A DNA stretch of 64,000 bases from Forficula auricularia (lineage: Eukaryota; Arthropoda; Insecta; Dermaptera; Forficulidae). Below are positions 21,831 through 33,398 of the stretch, in pieces. A program made the position numbers and the translations under genes. The notes under the pieces are model-generated. The model ran no database searches and was not told the origin of the DNA. It saw only the letters and a program-made list of their open reading frames with translations. The stretch spans positions 4,497,185 to 4,561,184 of the forward strand of contig JALMQS010000136.1 of assembly GCA_024734495.1 (NCBI GenBank), read 5' to 3'. The number at the start of each line of letters is the position of its first letter. The first letter of the stretch is position 1.

Positions 21831-22751
21831 CATCTCTCTTGAATTTCCATAGTAATTTCTTAAAGCTACTAATATCGGCATTTGTCTTTTATAATAAAAC
21901 ACTTGCTTTGCGAACATACCATACCATAGTTTGAGGTAGTGAGCTCAAATGTTTTTGCTGATTTTTATGTTGATTCTCAACTGTTCTTTACACACACTCA
22001 ATGAGAGAGAGTAAATTTGTAGACATTTGTCCAACGAAAATTTAGACATGCTACCATCATGCCAAGGTCACTGGCACATTCATTTAATTTTTATCAAAAA
22101 GAGTGTGTCTTGGCGAAATAAAAAATATTAATACCATCGCCTCGGCTTTATCTTTACCCCTTCAGGAAAGATAGCATTGTTACTAAAGGTAGAATTAAGT
22201 TAGTCAATATATATACAAACATGATTGATGAACGGAAAAAAGTAATTAATCACAGATCTTTTGTATGCTTTTATAAAGATTAGGAAAATGAAGTAAGTAA
22301 TTATTTAAAAAGTCAATATTTTAGCGGAATTCATATAGGTATAGCGTAAATGTGTGTTGCAAAGCTTTGTACCTAAATATCTCATCATATTACCATATTA
22401 GTTGTTGAGGAATCAATGAATAAATTGAAAAAAAAAAATCATAAATTCAAATTAAATTTTGAAAAGAATAGTAGTTTTGGATGTTAAAGGGTAAATTAAA
22501 TAACTTAACTTCTGTATAATAAAATTAATATTTATTAGAGACTGTAGTTTCAAAAATTAGAAATCCTTTCTATATACACTTATAAATATCAATAGATTTA
22601 ATAAACTTTTGGTTTAAAACATTCTTTCATATTTTTATTTATAATAATTATTACTTAAAGATTTTTTCTATTTTATGCAAATGTTCATAAATTTTATAAA
22701 TAAAAATACATTATACTAATCAGAATCAAACGTATGCCCTTAATTTATGTA
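21831..22751. other. No gene seen
   Basis: A+T-rich DNA leading to the polypyrimidine tract at 22751-22771. Confidence 0.45.
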
Positions 22752-22771
22752 TTTTTTTTTCTATTTTACAG

Positions 22772-22830
22772 GTATGTTGTTTACTGCACATTATTCTTAT
22801 TCTGCTTACTTAAATTTTCCACCAGCTCTC
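22772..22830 (+). other. Exon-like segment with recursive-splice signature
   Basis: Seen: a strong pyrimidine tract (ATTTTTTTTTCTATTTTACAG) ends at 22771 and is followed immediately by GTATGT, so an acceptor is fused to a donor. A second donor, GTAAGT, lies 59 bases on (22831). Two of three frames are open (one reads MLFTAHYSYSAYLNFPPAL). Known biology: this is the arrangement of a recursive splice site with its downstream recursive-splice exon in long introns. It could instead be an ordinary 59-nt exon. Confidence 0.4.
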
Positions 22831-22841
22831 GTAAGTTTTTA

Positions 22842-24664
22842 TCTTATGTTTATTATATATATAGATCTATATATTTTATTATTCCTTTTATCTTACTAAT
22901 ATATTTATAAAGGTAGTTGATTTTATTTACGTTGAAGAAGTTGTGTATATTTTACAAACATCGATTCTAACATTAAAGAAAAGTAATAATTTTCTCGAGA
23001 ATTTACAAGTTTGATGTTCAAAAGTTAGCACATTTATTAATTTATCAATAGTTTATAATAAAACTTCACTTTTCTTACTTGCTGAACATGCTATTTTTTC
23101 CATTTTATATAATAGTTATTTAAAATTATCAATTTTTTTTATTTCATTTCAATTCATTAATTTCCTCATTTATATCTATAAAAAATAGTTTGCACATTAA
23201 ATGTGTTTTATACCCAAAATCTGTTGTTATATGTAAATTTGCCACTTTCCTCAATGATTTTGAATTTAATTTACCGAAATATTACATCCCACCTCAATCA
23301 GGTGGAATATTTTCAAATTTTGTGGTTTGAGAGTGTTCTAGATATTATTTATTTAATTAAATGACAATTTTTAATTAATTCTCGATATTTTTAGATTTGT
23401 GTTATAGATCCAACAATGTAGAGTATTCTGGTTTATAGTAAAATTTTTCACTGGGGTGGTTTCCCGTTACATTCTATTAAATTTTATTAAGATGACTTGA
23501 ATTTTTTAATATAAAATTTTTTTGACATGATCTCCCCAAGCACTAGGCCGGTGTTGGTAAATAGGGACAAGGGTATCATCTGCTTTGTGTTTAGGAGTAC
23601 ATAAACAAAATAATTGATTAAATGCGCCAACTGTAAACTTGTAATGCGCCACGTTTGGCGCATGCGCCATAGATTGGCCACCCTTGAATTAAAGGCTACA
23701 TCTTCAAGGCCATACACATAAATTACAGTGGAATATAAGCAATAAGATAAAACATACACTCATGAAATAATCACGCTATGTTTCTTATCTTCTTAGATAT
23801 TTAATACTTCATTATTGAAGAAAATATACATAAATAATCAGTTTATAGAAAAAATCCGAAAAAATCATCAATTATTTTTCTGCTTTTATAAGTTCATAAA
23901 TAATGATTGAACTCTCGATTTCATTGGAAAGAGAGCTTGCACCTCGATGAAGTATCAGATATCACTAGCTGGGTCAAATCCGGGTTAAGACGATGAAAAA
24001 GGGTATCAGAAGACGCCACTTAGACGGATAGAGATAACCCAACAAAATCTTATATGGCAAAACAATATTCACTGTAGAAAGTATTTTAAAAATGGAATTG
24101 TTTTTCATTAAATGAGAAACAATTCCACTGATATCAGACAATTATTGTTTTTTTTTTATACTAAAGAAGAGATTTTTTGTACAATTTAAAGTGATTAGTA
24201 TTGTTTTCTATTTCCTTTAAAATATTTTTCTAAAATAGACTATAGAACTAGTTACCTATACTTTTATGATAATTACAATACAAAAAATAGTTATATTTTT
24301 ACAAGTAAAGGGGAAAAAACATCTACTTAGAAATAAATTTTATGTGCATTTACGTCAATACTTATTATTAATTGAATCAATTTTATGACGTTTGAGTAAT
24401 CAGGGTAAATATATGTATAATGTAATAAATAATATGTTTATTTATTTTTCACACTTTAAAGATTCAAAATTTTATCATTTCTAATAAACGTTTATTTTAT
24501 TGCCATCTATATGTTGATATTCTGTAAGATTTTTCTTTATTTGGACCATCCGTGATGAAATAGTTATAATTTCCTAATTTAAACACGGAATTCTAGTTTC
24601 TAATAATGAGACTTTTTCAAGCTATGATATATGATACCATGATAAATACAAAAAGATGGACCGA
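22842..24664. other. No gene; one possible hAT remnant
   Basis: At 23540-23690 there are words like CTAGGCCGGTGTTGG, a GGCGCATGCGCC palindrome and GATTGGCCACCCTTG that suggest a decayed hAT element, but no matching TSD was found. Confidence 0.4.
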
Positions 24665-24824
24665 ATTTAATTAATTTGTATTTAATGAAGTATAAATTGG
24701 ACATGAACAATCTATATACGAATTAAAATAGGAAGTTTCTTTGGAACTTTAGAACTTCTTCTTTCCTTAGGTACGTAGACCATTCATATCCAATTTATAT
24801 TCCGTTAAATACAAATTAATTAAA
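24665..24824. repeat. Fold-back, about 55-bp arms
   Basis: Seen: left TTTAATTAATTTGTATTTAA, TGAAGTATAAATTGGACATGAA; right TTCATATCCAATTTATATTCC and TTAAATACAAATTAATTAAA. No TSD or coding content identified. Confidence 0.65.
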
Positions 24825-25184
24825 TAATTATTTAATAACCCTGTATAAGGTATACGAGTTAAGAAATTTAGCCTTTGTAGCTTTATTCTTACAAGAATAT
24901 GAATCCTAAATTGAGTATTTAGTTATTATTTTGAAAATTATTTTGTCAAAATAAAAAAATAAAATTTTAAGTTATTACATTCAAAGATGCAATATAGAGA
25001 TGAGATAGAAATTCAGCCTTATCTAGCCCATCGTAGAACGTATTGAAATTTTAATCGAATTATCATTTTTGGGAAGAATTTTTTGTGAGGTTAAAAGTAA
25101 TTTTTTAACATGGGGTGTCCCGTACCACTTTAAAGAATTCTTTAGTAGAATTAGGTAAAAAATTTTTTTAATTTAATTTCCTTT

Positions 25185-25400
25185 AAAATGACGGTGTGAG
25201 AGGGTTACAAAAAAGACATATTTATGAGATTTTTGAGCCTGTCGCGTTCAGAAGTGACTCAATTTAAAATTATAAAAAAAAAAAAAAAAATATTTCCTTA
25301 ACAAAGACAAATAAGAACGAATGTTGATATCCCCAGTATTTTGGAATCTCGTAGATACGGAATCTTTGGTATGCTAGTCCAACTTGCACTAGGCTCTTAT
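25185..25400 (+). repeat. Dispersed repeat shared with 44049-44262
   Basis: Seen: AAAATGACGGTGTG, AATAAGAACGAATGTTGATATC, AGATACGGAATCTTTGGTATGC and TGCACTAGGCT, with counterparts in the same order at 44049 onward. Class unknown. Confidence 0.6.
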
Positions 25401-26673
25401 TTTAAACTGTTACTTAATAGATAGTTCTAACTACTCTATATATAAATTTAAAAAAATATGAAAATCCAGTATTTTATGAAAAATTAACTGAAAAAATACT
25501 AGACAAACATGTATCTGGCGCCTTGACGCGCTTATGGAATCTTATTAGCACACATACGTGTGAATATTATTAAAAATTCCTCTGCATCCAGTTACTATAT
25601 ATACTGTACATATCAATTAATTTTCTTGGAAAAATTATTTTAATTACTATTTGTTAATTGCAATTGCAATGAATAACAATATATAGTCTAAATGAATTAT
25701 TACATATTGCATGAGTTTTAATTATTTGAAAAAAACAACATAAATTGACTTCCTATATAAAAAATAATTAAATACATTCTAATAAATATATAAGAATTTT
25801 TTTTTTTAATAAATTATAAATTTTTTATTTTGAAATAAAATAAAAAGATAAATGGTTTTGTTTAGAATAAATATATGTCATCAAAATGTAGGTGCGTTGA
25901 GCGAAAACAAAATAATGAAATTAATCTAAAATAATTGACATATCGTCAATTTTCATGGATTAATCATTCAACGTTATTTGATCATAAATATCAAAATATA
26001 GCTACAATTCATCAAATGCGAAATTTCTATTATAGGTATAAATTAAATGTAGACTATTTAATTATTATTTACAAAACTCCGAGGAAAATGCATAAATAGA
26101 TCTATTTTATTAAATAAATTTATTTTTCAAATAAATATTTTTTTAATCATAGGGGTGTAAAAAGATGAAACTCCCATTAATCAAGATTGTGACTAATTTA
26201 TCTTTGAAATGTGAAATAAATATAAGTGTTTATAGAAATATCTAGGAGTATTAATTTAGACGAGAATTTTTATTTTTTTGACAAAAATTTTAAAACCGAA
26301 TTTCAAAATACAAGGATAGAAATACTTAATTTAAAAATAACATGATACAGTTACACTGAACTATAACTTTCAAATGCAAAATTAAATGGTCAATAATGAA
26401 ATTTCCAATTATATATAGTAGGTATATATTTGAAATGAACAAAAATATGTGAAAAATGTTCTGATAAAATATATTGCATCAAAAGTTAGTGAAAGGATCA
26501 AAAATCGAAAATAGACAAGAACTCAAACTGAAAAATAGAAAATTGAGAAGTATAATAAATTAACATCTTTATTGAGTGTCATACTCGATTCAGAGAGATG
26601 GAGAGTATCCTATCCTTGTAGTAATTTTTTTATTTCATCATTATTAAAAAAAAAAAATTAAAATTTTGCAATA
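25400..26673. other. No gene seen
   Basis: Very A+T-rich; no coding island, TIR pair or repeat copy recognised. Confidence 0.45.
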
Positions 26674-26681
26674 GCTTAGAC

Positions 26682-27436
26682 TAGTGTTTTTCAATCTGTG
26701 GGTCGCGACCCCCCAGTAAAATAGAAAAAAAATTGAATTTGGAACTTTTTTGAAGAAGTTATGAGCTAAAAATCAAAATTCGATATCTTTTAAACCGGGG
26801 ATCAAAAAAATTTCAAAATTTACTAGGAAGAGTTTTTTGATGAGTACTAAAAAATGTCATAAAAAATAAAAAAATAAAAAATTAAAATTTTTCAAACTGT
26901 CCGATTTGGCGTGAAATACGCCAAATATAATAATTCATTAACAAAACATACGTTTAGGTATGTGTATTGTGTACTGCTTATTAAAGTTCTGGTGGTTAGT
27001 TTTATTAATATTTATATATCATGGCTGGTGGTCCTGGCGGGCAGCGTCTCAACCGTCGGATATTTGACCCCTCTCTTCTCCCCGTCCCCAGAGTATAAAT
27101 ATTTACAAATTGTACAAAATGATCGATAATCAAAACCAACAATATATTTTGAGAGATAATACTTTATTTAAAATATAATTTACTTACATTAAATCATTCT
27201 TTGGTTATAAAAAAAAGAATGAATAATTTTGATTACCTGGTCACAATTATATGTCTGTTATAGGTACTTAATTGTGTTTTTAGCCAATACCTAATAATTA
27301 TAAAAATTAATAAAAATGTTGTACGGATTTGATATTTGTAACATAATAAAATACATGTTACAAACAGCGGTAGGTGGTCGCGAAATTTTTTTTCATACTA
27401 AGGGGGTCGCGTCATGAAAAAGGTTGAAAAACACTG
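26682..27436. mobile_element. 755-bp hAT element
   Basis: Seen: left end TAGTGTTTTTCAATCTGTGG then GTCGCGACCCCC; right end GGGGGTCGCGTCATG then AAAAAGGTTGAAAAACACTG. The TIR is about 30 bp and imperfect. Flanks GCTTAGAC (26674-26681) and ACTTAGAC (27437-27444) match at 7 of 8. Ends and TSD length fit hAT. The plus-strand frame at 26911-27129 has no transposase motif. Confidence 0.8.
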
Positions 27437-28119
27437 ACTTAGACTAAGATTGTTTTTATTACAATTTAATTTCAAAAAAATTATAATTTTCGGTTTATAT
27501 ACATCAGTAAAACATGCTTATTTAAAAGAGTAGTGTAGAATTAAAACAAAAACCCTTAAAGACTATATAATATGAGTTTAAACAGTTTAAATTTGATTTC
27601 AGTCAGTTGATGGGTGTGTCTGCGAGATTAACAATGCTTAAACGAGGAATTTGTTATAATTTTAACTAAATGTAACAAATGTAGAACACTTTAGAAGATT
27701 AACATCGGGTGGGGCCAGGATATTCAAAACTTGATGAATGGATTTTTGTTATATAAGATTAGATGCTTTTTATAGATATATGTTTATATACTAGGTATAA
27801 TCAAAAAGAATGATTATTTAAATTATAGTGAGATTAACGAAATTTGAACGTTTAACTCTAGCAAATGTAATTAGGTAGCTATATGAAAACATTTATGAAA
27901 AAACAAAATTTGAGATTAGTTTCATTATAATGATTTTTTAAAGTCAATTTTAAATAATTTTTTTTAACGCTCAGGCGAATTTATAATTGATGGTTTAAGG
28001 GTGAGTTGACTGTAAGGAAAATTTATGCAAATTTGGATATTGTTTGTTGTTTTAAATTTATCTAGTAAATGTATTGAAATGTTATCATATAGGAAGGAAT
28101 CCTATATATAGGAAACCAC

Positions 28120-28279
28120 GTGGGGTGAACCGCGACCTAATATCGTGTACACCTACTTCCACTTCTACTTCCAAGTTGAAGGATCAAACGATGTAAGGTC
28201 ATTATCCAATGAATTCCAAAATAATTCCATATAATTCCAAAGACGTGTACACCTATTTCCAATTAAGGTTCACCCCACG
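28120..28279 (+). mobile_element. TIR element family M (GTGGGGTGAACC), 9-bp TSD, copy 1
   Basis: Seen: ends GTGGGGTGAACCGCGACC and GGTTCACCCCACG, flanked by the perfect 9-bp repeat GGAAACCAC (28111-28119 and 28280-28288). Inside, GTGTACACCTACTTCCA near the left end recurs as GTGTACACCTATTTCCA near the right, in direct orientation. Two more members are at 30195 and 45859. A 9-bp TSD is typical of Mutator-like elements, but the TIR is short, so that assignment is inference. Confidence 0.85.
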
Positions 28280-28839
28280 GGAAACCACCCTGAAGTATTA
28301 CGTAAAGAAACAATACACTCCATAGAAACTCCTCACGCTCAGCAACGAGCCTGGCACAAGAAGAAGAAAATTCACTATGAATAAATTAAAATATTAATTA
28401 ATTAATTTTATACTAAAATACTATACAAGTATCGGATTCTCTGGTGAAAGTTTAGGAGGTTTAAAATTTATTTATGATATTAAGACGGTCAAGTTCGAAT
28501 TGAACTCGCATTCTGAAAATTCCATAAAACTAATATCTTTCAAAAATCATTTAAATCATTATTTGTAGTTAATAAGAAGAAAATAAGTAAATTTGTGTGG
28601 AATTCTTTCATAATTTTAAGGTAAGACCGACCTAAACACCAAATTTCACATGGCCAAATTAGAGCTCTAGTACAATTTTTCAGTGAATTAAATTTTAAAA
28701 ATATTGCCTAATTCTACTTAAATAGATCTTCACAGGGGTATCTTATGGCGCATGACAAAAAAAAATATTTTATATTTTCGACCTAATTAAAAATTCAACC
28801 TTATTGAAAATTCTAAAGTTTATAAAAGAAATTAAAGAC

Positions 28840-28925
28840 GTGTTTATTGTGTGATTTTTTTTCAATCAACGTTTCGTCGACTTTGCCGGCTTCTCCGGGG
28901 CTTCAAATAGCTACCTCACCCATTC
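28840..28925 (-). other. Hammerhead-like relic
   Basis: Seen on minus: GGAGAAGCCGGCAAAGTCGA then CGAAACGTTGATTG. Order matches CUGAAGA, stem II, GAAAC of Penelope-type hammerheads, but the first box is degraded. Low confidence. Confidence 0.3.
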
Positions 28926-29106
28926 GTCTAAAGTAAATTATTTTCTTTTATCTCCGTTTCCAATGAAGAGCATCAGAAACTTAAACATCAAAAAATTTGG
29001 CATATTCACATAAACAATTTTTCTCTTTACTTTTTTATTAATAACAATTATATTAGAATATTGAAAATAATCATTCGACTAAATTTTTAAAACTATTTTA
29101 CACTCA

Positions 29107-29178
29107 CTGTTCCTATCTCCCCCCCCTTGTTTCCCCGGACACTCTCCCTATCTTTGCCCTTAAATAAATTTTTGTGAA
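29107..29178 (+). repeat. C+T-rich dispersed repeat, shared with 33326-33398
   Basis: Seen: CACTGTTCCTATCTCC and CACTCTCCCTATCTTTGCCC then TTAAATAAAT. The same string is at 33326-33398, preceded there by further degenerate repeats of the C-rich motif from about 33258. Confidence 0.75.
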
Positions 29179-29306
29179 AAATACATATAATTTATAAATT
29201 TTAAGTTCATGACTTATTTAGTTAGCTACAATGCTCTGTTAGGCTAACATGCCGAAATTATACCTACATAGCCGTTTTACTTTTAAAAGGAACCCTAAAA
29301 TTGAGA

Positions 29307-29414
29307 ATGGGCGAAAATGATTCTATGATGTCCCAAGGGATCAATGAAAATATTGTTGAAGAAGTTAGTTTTGCCTACTCAGCTCGAAAAGCTGCTGGAA
29401 AAGGGCCGTGGTAG
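29307..29414 (+). CDS. 35-codon open frame, unrecognised
   Basis: Seen: ATG to TAG, reading MGENDSMMSQGINENIVEE then VSFAYSARKAAGKGPW. Codon use and G+C look more coding-like than the flanks. There is no strong start context or splice evidence and no family match that I recognise. It may be a remnant of a mobile-element or host coding sequence. Low confidence. Confidence 0.2.
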   Translation: MGENDSMMSQGINENIVEEVSFAYSARKAAGKGPW

Positions 29415-30194
29415 TGTGGTCACTGGTATTGAAGGGGTAAATGCTTTTATTTTCATGACGCCAGTATAGTATTTTTGTTTTTGTTTTTTTGATAAAATGA
29501 ATAAATAATTATATACCTATGCTGATAGATAGAGTAACTTGTGGAAATGATGTTTACATTTTTTTATAATTTGTAAAAATAATTTGAAATCAATTTACAG
29601 GTTTTGGAAGGTATGTCATAAAATCGTCAGCTTATGACACTTAGCCGGCTTGGCTGTTGAAATAATAGCCGAAAAAAGAAAAGGATACCGAGATCAGAGT
29701 CTGTCGAAAGAGAAATCCCACCTCTTCACTTGCGATTTAACGAGTTTTTCTGGATTCTATTTCTGGTTTCTCGCTCGCTTGCTTAAATCAACCGAACTCT
29801 CAACTTCATTCGCTCGAAATTGTTTTTCGAATAATTATTATAATTACATTTATTGATATATAATGTTATTTTCTTATAAAAAAGTTCAATTTCAAAATTA
29901 GATGGAATCGAGTTCAATAACCATTTGACACCGTTGATGGACAAACTTTCTCTCTAGAAAATGTGGTGCGGGCTAAATTAGCAATTAGTTGTTACGAAAA
30001 TCAATTCACCTCACTTGGTATTATTCTCTTTTAGAATGGTTTAGAGTTTAGATAGACACTAGATGATTTCGTTATTTGCCATATGTTAAGATGTAAAATT
30101 ACATCACACAATCATTGTAATAAATCTTCTTTTTATCTATTTTTAGAGCAATAATAAATATGCTAGTACTTATAAGAATTGATAGCTTATATCC

Positions 30195-30349
30195 GAGGGG
30201 TGAACCGCGACCTAAAGTCGTGTACACCTACTTCGACTTCCACTTTCATTCCCAAGTAGAAGACAATAGATTATCTAATGAATTCCAAAGTAATTCCAAA
30301 TAATTTCAAAGGCGATGTACACCTAATTCCAATCGCGGTTCACCCCTCG
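30195..30349 (+). mobile_element. TIR element family M, copy 2
   Basis: Seen: ends GAGGGGTGAACCGCGACC and CGCGGTTCACCCCTCG. Interior CGTGTACACCTACTTCG and ATGTACACCTAATTCCA match copy 1. Flanks CTTATATCC (30186-30194) and TTTATATTT (30350-30358) agree at 6 of 9, differing only by transitions, so an older insertion than copy 1. Confidence 0.8.
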
Positions 30350-30360
30350 TTTATATTTAA

Positions 30361-31962
30361 AAATGACGTGCGGTCCATGGATGCTGTGGATGCGGCGTGC
30401 CCCCCAAATTACAAAATATCAAGACTAATTTCATCCGTGTTATATTTGAAAATTTGTAAAATTTAAAATTCCTTTCAATAAATACTATACAACTAATTAA
30501 TTTAAAGATATATAAAATTTTAAATTTACGGAGCTTTTTAATATTAGCAAATTTATTCCAGAACTCCTATTTTAATCACTTCATCTATTTTGTGGAAAAT
30601 ACTTGGATTTTATGAGATTAAAAAGTGAATTAATTTATATGTATTCGATCTATGATTTTCATTAAAAATCTATAAATTGCATTAAAAAAAAATAATCATG
30701 AAAGATGACCTAAAAGATATTTGGGCAAAAGTATTTGCTTTAATGAAGTCCAATTGAATATTCTCTCTCTCTATATAACGAGTATCGTTTTGGTCCGAGT
30801 GCAAAAGGCCATTCCTAGAATAATAGAAATTAAGAAATTAATCTTGAATAGTCTGAAACAGGTCTGAACTTATATTAGTCAGGTTTGAACGTGTATTGGG
30901 CATCGTTTTAATACACCTTAGCTCTAAAGAAAGAGAGAGATGATACTCTATCCGCGCTCTTTGTCGTTATTTTCATCGATCAGATTCTAATGAAAGAATC
31001 GCTCACCCGCACATTAAATAATAAAAAAGTGAAAACTTTTTCAAGACTCGGTACACTAGAGCTGCCCTAGTAATTATTAAAAAATTTAAATATAAATTGT
31101 TCATTTATGGCTATACTATAATATGTTAAAATCTCAATAGAATAATTCAAAAAATAATATTTTATGTCTTTTGAACCTGATATTCCAAAATCTAATCAGT
31201 ACTATGTATTTTTATACAAAATAACTTTTTGACTTTCCGTTCTTGGGTTATCGTGGGGATCGGAATTCAGACAGACGAGAGAAAAAAAAATTATAGTTGA
31301 AAAATATTTTTCTCCGGGTTTCAGACATTTTAAAGGACAATGAGCAAATATTTATTTTTATGAGTGATTTAATACATTTAATTTGCATTATGCCTTCTAC
31401 GAGCGCGTCAGTCAGTTTTCAACTATGAAAAGAATTGAAACATCACCAAGTGAATATAGATTATCCGCTCTGTTTAAATATCAATTGATAAAAAATAACT
31501 AAAAATTCTATGATGCGTTTATCGATAAATTTTGCAAAAAGGGGCAAAGAATAAAATAAAATTTAAAAAAATGAAAGTCTATTTTTTGGACAGCATACCC
31601 TGGTTGAAAAGTCACCCCCCTCCACTGATATATATATATATATATTCACTATGCTACAATTCCTAAATAAATAAAATATATTCAAATATTAAAATTTTGT
31701 CGAGAGTAGCAAAAAAATAAATTATAGATTGCATCTCCTGCTTAATATAATTTTTTTTCCTATTTGAGATAATAACTAAGAAGATCTTGTCATTCAATTT
31801 ATTCTGAAAATTTAAGAAAAATGTTAAAACTTTATTGACTTTGTTTGCTGTGTGAAAATTTAACATTACATTTTTTAGGACACACGGTATGAAAATACTC
31901 AAAATGTTTTGAAATTTTAGGGATGCGCCGCATCCACAGCACCCATGGACCGCACGCCACTG
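30361..31962. mobile_element. Possible 1.6-kb hAT-like element defined by TIRs
   Basis: Seen: left end AAATGACGTGCGGTCCATGG then ATGCTGTGGATGCGGCG; right end, reverse-complemented, CAGTGGCGTGCGGTCCATGG then GTGCTGTGGATGCGGCG, an inverted match over about 37 bp. CAGTGG-type ends suggest hAT. Flanking octamers do not match, possibly because the left end abuts the element at 30195. The interior is A+T-rich with no recognised transposase and includes the repeat at 31560-31615. Confidence 0.5.
31560..31615 (+). repeat. Dispersed repeat shared with 18490-18562
   Basis: Seen: ATTTTTTGGACAGCATACCC then TGGTTGAAAAGTCACC; the other copy has TTTTTTGGACACCATCCTC then TGGTTGAAAAGTCACC. Confidence 0.6.
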
Positions 31963-31969
31963 CTACCAT

Positions 31970-33257
31970 CGTTTAAGAGTTCCCAACGATACACTTTTTT
32001 TTTATTTCTTTATTTTCAAACAAAAGCTCTAAAGCTAGAAATTCAAAAAATCTAATCAGCTCTTTGTTTAAAAAAATAGAAACATTTTGGCGCTAAGACA
32101 AACTTTCTACGATCTTCTATTCTTAAGTTATCGTGGATCATGAAATACAAACAGACATGCAGAAAGGAACAAAATAATGTTTCAGTAATGTTTTTTTCTA
32201 CGCTTCAAACATTACGAATAAGCGGAAAACAAATTGAGTGAGATAGTTAAAAGATTAATGTATTTAAATATTATCAAATATTCTAATATTACTTAAGCGC
32301 TCAAGGCTATATGACATTGCTTTGTATCATCTAATTACATTAGGTATTTTTACTTTCCCTTACACAATATAAAACACTCTATATTAATTTATCCAAAAAG
32401 TTAAAATAATTCTTTGTAATAATGTAAATTTAGTATAATAAATTCAAACAACTATTCTGGAGTTCTATTTCTATAAGCCTGGCTAGACACAATATACTTT
32501 CTATCGTAATTTATAGGTCCATAGTAGCTCTCATGAAAGCTACTATCTATTCTTCAAGATGCTTTTAGCCTCTCTAAGAGTGATACTTATTAAAATTAAT
32601 CGACGATTAAAGAGAAACTGTAAGTACCGACTCTTAAAAAAAAGTCTAGCTAGAATAAGTATGTATATAAAATTTTATTTCCATTCATTTTCACTTACTT
32701 TACCATAAAGGGTATGAAGAAGTATTGTAATCGTGATGAGAAAGGTATTTTTCGCTTCGTATTTTCGAAATATCTTAAAAACGGCTTAAACTATGTTTCT
32801 AAAAAAAATTGAGCGACTTAATGATATTTTAGTCTACCAAAAATATTATATAGCGAACATAAAAAAATGTATATTTTAAAATATAATGACTATTTTGTCA
32901 AAATTTGTGGATAGGTAGGCTAGTGTGTTTGTTGCCAAATCGTGTGTATGCTCTAACTCAAAAACCAATAAAGGCATCAAAACGAAATTTAAAATTTAAA
33001 TATTTTATGTCGAAACCAAGTAGAAAATCTTCCTACAGGTGCTGGACAGTTGTGCCCTTATTTATTCATATTAGAATATTTGGTGGTAAAATTTTTTTAG
33101 GTCTCGGGGAACACTTTTGGTTCTAAGTAAAAATCAATTGAACACTAAAGTAATTTTAGTATTTTATTGAGTATGCACTTAAAATTTTTTCAAAAAAGAA
33201 CAACTTCCGGTATTTTAATTATATGAGAATTTATTTATTTAAGGACTGAGATAGATT
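31970..33257. other. No gene seen
   Basis: A+T-rich. A 73-codon plus-strand frame at 32905-33126 shows no family motif or paired splice sites. Confidence 0.4.
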
Positions 33258-33398
33258 GGCCCTCTCCCTATCTCTCCCCCCTTATATACCCTTCCCCAAT
33301 GTCCCTATCTCCCCCATCCATTATTTCCTCTCACTGTCCCTACCTCCCCCTCCCCTTGTATACCCCGCACACTCTCCCTATCTTTGCCCTTAAATAAA

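Noticed and set aside
29590..29616. Ten-nucleotide microexon (TTTACAG / GTTTTGGAAG / GTATGT)
   Set aside because: The pyrimidine tract is poor and such short patterns are expected by chance in A+T-rich DNA.
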